Below the pieces are notes generated by a model that saw only the letters and a program-made list of their open reading frames with translations, searched no databases and was not told the origin of the DNA. A program made the position numbers and the translations under genes. Shown in pieces: positions 60,831 to 64,000 of a stretch of 64,000 nucleotides of DNA (its first letter is position 1; the number at the start of each line of letters is the position of its first letter). This DNA is from Motiliproteus sp036960175 (GTDB lineage: Bacteria; Pseudomonadota; Gammaproteobacteria; Pseudomonadales; Balneatricaceae): NCBI GenBank assembly GCA_036960175.1, contig JBALWH010000007.1:1-64000 (forward strand), read 5' to 3'.

Positions 60831-60952
60831 AAAGATGTACCAATAGGTGCCTAGTGTACCGATTTGTGCCTGGTTTTCAGCGGCTTAACCCGCTCTTAGA
60901 GTAGTTCATCACAGACATGCAAGTGTGATCAAATTATTCAGGAGAGCAGACC

Positions 60953-61747
60953 ATGATAAGCACGCTAAAGTTCGATCTTAATTCATCTAATGAAACGCGC
61001 TATTCACTGATTATCGGAGGCTCCAGCGGCATTGGCTATGCTACCGCAAAGCAGCTACTACTGCAGGGACGGGCGGTTATTATTGTTGGCCGTAATGGTT
61101 CCAAGCTGAAGGATGCAGAGCAGCTGTTGTCGGAGTTCGGCGAGGTCGCTAGCATTAAGTGTGATCTCTATAGTCGCGATCAACGACAGCAGCTCTGCGA
61201 TGAGCTGCTGGCAAGCGACATCAATATTGAGCAATTGGTGAATGCTGCGGGTTACTTCAGCCCTAAAGCGTTCCTTGACCATAACGAAGCGGACTATGAT
61301 GTCTATATGGATCTGAATCGGGCGTTATTTTTTATCAGCCAATGCGTTGCGGAGAAAATGAAGCAGCGTGGTGGTGGCAGTATCGTCAATATTGGTTCTA
61401 TGTGGGCACTGCAAGCAATCAAAGCCACGCCATCATCTGCTTACTCGATGGCTAAGGCGGGACTCCATGCCATGACCCAGCATCTGGCCATGGAGCTGGC
61501 GGAGTTTAATATCCGCGTTAATGCGGTATCGCCCGCCGTGGTGAAAACGCCTATTTACGCTTCTTTTATTGAAGCGGATCAGATCGATGCAACCCTGGCC
61601 AGCTTTGATAGTTTCCATCCATTGGGACGCATAGGCAGTGCCGAGGATGTGGCTAACAGCATCAGCTTTTTGCTATCGGATAAAGCATCCTGGGTCACCG
61701 GTGCCATCTGGGATGTAGACGGTGGTGTCATGGCAGGAAGGAACTGA
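60953..61747 (+). CDS. Short-chain dehydrogenase/reductase
   Basis: This 264-residue classical SDR has the Rossmann glycine motif GGSSGIGYATAKQL near residue 22, NAAG at about 97-100, the catalytic Ser in NIGSMWAL, and YxxxK in SAYSMAKAGLHAM. It has the usual PAVVKTP and GAIWDVDGG endings. Substrate unknown. It is divergent from the HxlR gene and read together with the cupin gene eight bases downstream, so these two form an operon that HxlR might control. Confidence 0.92.
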   Translation: MISTLKFDLNSSNETRYSLIIGGSSGIGYATAKQLLLQGRAVIIVGRNGSKLKDAEQLLSEFGEVASIKCDLYSRDQRQQLCDELLASDINIEQLVNAAGYFSPKAFLDHNEADYDVYMDLNRALFFISQCVAEKMKQRGGGSIVNIGSMWALQAIKATPSSAYSMAKAGLHAMTQHLAMELAEFNIRVNAVSPAVVKTPIYASFIEADQIDATLASFDSFHPLGRIGSAEDVANSISFLLSDKASWVTGAIWDVDGGVMAGRN

Positions 61748-61755
61748 GGATAAGC

Positions 61756-62436
61756 ATGATGATGAATATGGATCGCAGTCAACGGCTGGTGATCGATACC
61801 GCAGAGATGCAGTGGCAGGACTCCCCTGCCGCTGGCGTGTTGCGTAAACCCCTGGAGCGCGAGGCGGCCGAATCCGGGCAGGTCACCAGTATCGTGCGCT
61901 ATCAGCCCGGTGCTCGGTTTTCCGCCCATAGCCATCCCCATGGCGAGGAGATTTTGGTGCTCAGCGGCGTCTTCGAGGATGACCAAGGCCGTTATCCCGC
62001 AGGCAGCTATCTGCGCAATCCTCCCGGCTCCAGTCATAGTCCGGCCAGTTCAGCAGGTTGTGAGCTGCTGGTTAAGCTGAATATGTTTGATGCTGAAGAT
62101 CTGCAGAGTCTCAATGTTGATACTAAACAGACGCAGTGGCAACCGGGGTTGGTTGCGGGGCTGTCAGTGCTGCCGCTGCATAACTATTCCGATGGTCGCT
62201 ACAACGAGAGCACTGCCTTGGTGCGTTGGCAGCCGGGAACTAAGTTCCAGCCTCACTCTCACCCTGGCGGCGAAGAGATTCTGGTGCTGGAAGGGGTGTT
62301 TGAAGATGAGTTTGGTCGCTATCCGGCGGGTAGCTGGATTCGCAGTCCCAGTGGCAGTGCGCATCAGCCGTTTTCTGCTGAGGGCTGTCTGATCTTTGTG
62401 AAGACCGGACACCTGCATGGTCTCACCCTGCGCTAG
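61756..62436 (+). CDS. Duplicated ChrR-like cupin protein
   Basis: This 226-residue protein contains two copies of the same cupin: AHSHPHGEEILVLSGVFEDD (about 53-72) and PHSHPGGEEILVLEGVFEDE (about 163-182), each followed by GRYPAGSxxRxPxGSxHxP. Each repeat keeps the His-His-Glu metal site. The sequence resembles the ChrR cupin of anti-sigma factors without their zinc N-domain. It could sense or bind a reactive oxygen product. It is co-transcribed with the SDR upstream. Confidence 0.88.
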   Translation: MMMNMDRSQRLVIDTAEMQWQDSPAAGVLRKPLEREAAESGQVTSIVRYQPGARFSAHSHPHGEEILVLSGVFEDDQGRYPAGSYLRNPPGSSHSPASSAGCELLVKLNMFDAEDLQSLNVDTKQTQWQPGLVAGLSVLPLHNYSDGRYNESTALVRWQPGTKFQPHSHPGGEEILVLEGVFEDEFGRYPAGSWIRSPSGSAHQPFSAEGCLIFVKTGHLHGLTLR

Positions 62437-62440
62437 TTAA

Positions 62441-63127
62441 TCAGTCCTCAAAGCGATAGCCAATGCCATGCACGGTCTGAATTATTTCAGGCACTCTTGG
62501 ATCTAGCTCAAGGGTTTTACGCAGCTTCGATATATGTTGATCGAGGCTGCGACTGTTGGCCAGATAGTTGCGACCCCAGCAATGATTAAACAGCGACTCG
62601 CGATCCACCACTTTGCCGCAATTGTCATGCAGCAGGCGCAGTATTTTCATATCCCGAAGACTGAGTTCGTAAACTGTGGAGCCGCGCTGGGCCCTTAACT
62701 GCTCGGGCATGACCTGCAGGTCTTTCATCACGAAGGCGTGGTCATTTTCGCTGTTGGCCTGAATCTGCAAACAACGGCGGGTCACGGCGCGAATACGGGC
62801 GATGACTTCGCGGCTGCCGAAAGGTTTTTTGATGTAGTCGTCGGCACCTAATTCAAGGCCCAGCACCTGATCTATCTCTTCGGATTTGGCGGTAATGAAA
62901 ATGACCGGTACGGTTTGATTCTGCTGGCGTATCTGCCGGCAGATACTGTAACCATCCTGCTTCGGCATCATGATATCCAAAAGCACCGCATCGGGCTGAA
63001 ACTGCTGATAGAGCTGCCAGGCCTGATCGCCATCGGCGGCTTCAATACAGTCATAGCCTTCCGCTTCCAACAGTGCTTTCAGCCCTTGGCGGATATGCAG
63101 ATCGTCTTCGGCAATGAGTAACTTCAT
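62441..63127 (-). CDS. OmpR-family response regulator
   Basis: This 228-residue regulator has a receiver domain with phospho-Asp in VLLDIMMPKQDG (residue near 51) and Lys in DDYIKKPF. A winged HTH follows with ELSLRDMKILRLLHDNCGKV and HISKLRKTLELDP. It is coded with the kinase upstream: kinase stop and regulator start overlap in ATGA. It is convergent with the cupin gene. Target genes unknown. Confidence 0.92.
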   Translation of the reverse strand: MKLLIAEDDLHIRQGLKALLEAEGYDCIEAADGDQAWQLYQQFQPDAVLLDIMMPKQDGYSICRQIRQQNQTVPVIFITAKSEEIDQVLGLELGADDYIKKPFGSREVIARIRAVTRRCLQIQANSENDHAFVMKDLQVMPEQLRAQRGSTVYELSLRDMKILRLLHDNCGKVVDRESLFNHCWGRNYLANSRSLDQHISKLRKTLELDPRVPEIIQTVHGIGYRFED

Positions 63128-64000
63128 GGAAGATCTCCGCGTGGGATAGCGTCTTCGGGCGTGTTAATTTGCAACAAAAAACTAGCGCCAGAGAGGGGGT
63201 GATCTGCAGCAGTATCTGTCAGGGTTTCCAGCATCAGATCACCATCTTGGGCCCGGGCCAGATCTCTTGCCAGACCAAGGCCAATACCGGTGCCGCTGAC
63301 GCCATCGGTGAGCTTGTTACTGATTCGGTAGAAGGGCGTGAAAATAGCCTCGGATTCGCCAGGTGCAATACCGGGCCCGTAATCTCTGATTCTGATATAG
63401 CTGCTCTGCGCCTCCTGCCAGCTGCTGATATCGATAAAGCGGCCATCCGCAGCGTATTTTTCACAGTTACTGATTAGGTTGTTAAGAATTTGCTCCAGCG
63501 CCTGACAGTCAAACAGGCGTATTTCGTTGGCGTTGCCGTCAAAGCGGATCTGCAAATTGTGATCATTAAGGGCCGGGGTGAAGTTCTCGATAATCTGCTC
63601 AATGCAGCGGTCTATCTGGTCTTGCTTGGGGCTGATCTTTAAACCGCCACGTTTGATGCGGGAGAAGCTCAGGACGTTTTCGATCAGCCGGGATAGACGC
63701 TGGCTTTCGCTGGCAATAACCCGTAGATAGCGTTGTGGTACGGGGTCTTCTTCTTCGGTTGGCAGGTGCTGCTCCAGCATCTCTGCATAAAGTCGGACGT
63801 TGGTCAGCGGTGTTTTCAACTCATGGGACACCTGATTAACAAAATTCACCCGCTGCTCGGCATTTCTTATTTCTCGATTGTGTTCCCGGTACAGCAGCCA
63901 GGCTAGGGCAGAAAGGCCGCTGGTAAGCAAAATTAGCCAGCTGACCAGTGACATCCAGCCACTGTCTCCGGCTTGCAGCGCCGGTGCATAATAAGCCAGA
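63124..64000 (-). CDS. Sensor histidine kinase (5' end beyond window)
   Basis: The frame runs from the right edge (an internal ATG at 63954 is visible, but reading continues upstream) to a stop overlapping the regulator. A hydrophobic segment (LILLTSGLSALAWLLY) is followed by the H-box NQVSHELKTPLTNVRLYAEM, N-box NNLISNCEKYA, G1 DYGPGI and G2 GTGIGLGLARDL. The missing N-terminus probably contains the periplasmic sensor. It phosphorylates the neighbouring OmpR-type regulator. Confidence 0.88.
   Translation of the reverse strand, partial: LAYYAPALQAGDSGWMSLVSWLILLTSGLSALAWLLYREHNREIRNAEQRVNFVNQVSHELKTPLTNVRLYAEMLEQHLPTEEEDPVPQRYLRVIASESQRLSRLIENVLSFSRIKRGGLKISPKQDQIDRCIEQIIENFTPALNDHNLQIRFDGNANEIRLFDCQALEQILNNLISNCEKYAADGRFIDISSWQEAQSSYIRIRDYGPGIAPGESEAIFTPFYRISNKLTDGVSGTGIGLGLARDLARAQDGDLMLETLTDTAADHPLSGASFLLQINTPEDAIPRGDLP

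Overview
The window reads as chromosomal DNA from a marine-type gammaproteobacterium, probably of the Oceanospirillales/Cellvibrionales/Pseudomonadales sphere. This rests on the conserved block yhbY-rlmE-ftsH-folP-glmM-tpiA-secG-tRNA-Leu-rimP-nusA-infB-rbfA-truB-rpsO-pnp in pseudomonad order, and on a pqq/exa/erc alcohol-oxidation region whose gene content matches the one known from Pseudomonas aeruginosa. I saw no IS element, prophage, CRISPR array or rRNA.

Layout. 0-4.7 kb: the end of a dihydroorotate dehydrogenase-like gene, a FIST sensor protein overlapping a soluble histidine kinase, a porin with a strong terminator, and a DUF4242 protein. 4.7-13.8 kb: PhoH ATPase, three small unknown proteins (one ending in a Gly/Cys-rich tail), a hydrolase-OsmC fusion, a GST, a CHASE-PAS-PAS-GGDEF cyclase, and an AhpD-like protein divergent from a TetR regulator across two operators. 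13.9-22 kb: cytochrome c, aldehyde dehydrogenase exaC, then pqqA (23 codons), pqqB, C, D, E and an S9 peptidase (pqqH-like). 22-24.9 kb: a monooxygenase-like protein, a glyoxalase-like protein, cytochrome P460 with a divergent AraC regulator, and a candidate Cys-rich mini-protein. 24.9-35.5 kb: the regulatory part of the alcohol system: hybrid kinase ErcS, iron alcohol dehydrogenase ErcA, a three-gene ABC importer, the LuxR-type regulator ErbR, hybrid kinase ErcS' and a second FIST protein paralogous to the first. 35.8-36.3 kb: tRNA array Ser-Asn-Lys-Lys. 36.4-42.4 kb: small lipoproteins, unknowns, greB, rlmA, dapE and yhbY. 42.6-58 kb: the rRNA/translation/RNA-decay superoperon region. 58-64 kb: a pseudouridine synthase, an Lrp regulator, a DUF2238/HxlR pair, an SDR plus duplicated-cupin pair, and a two-component system cut by the right edge.

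How it fits together. ExaC, the PQQ genes and the ErcS/ErcA/ErbR/ErcS' set make the cofactor, oxidise aldehyde and sense alcohol. However, no quinoprotein alcohol dehydrogenase gene is in the window, so the enzyme that uses the cofactor must be encoded elsewhere. The points I find most worth checking are the two paralogous FIST-kinase pairs, the ABC importer embedded in the alcohol regulatory block, the pairing of leader and trailer around each of three tRNAs, and several small unknown proteins.
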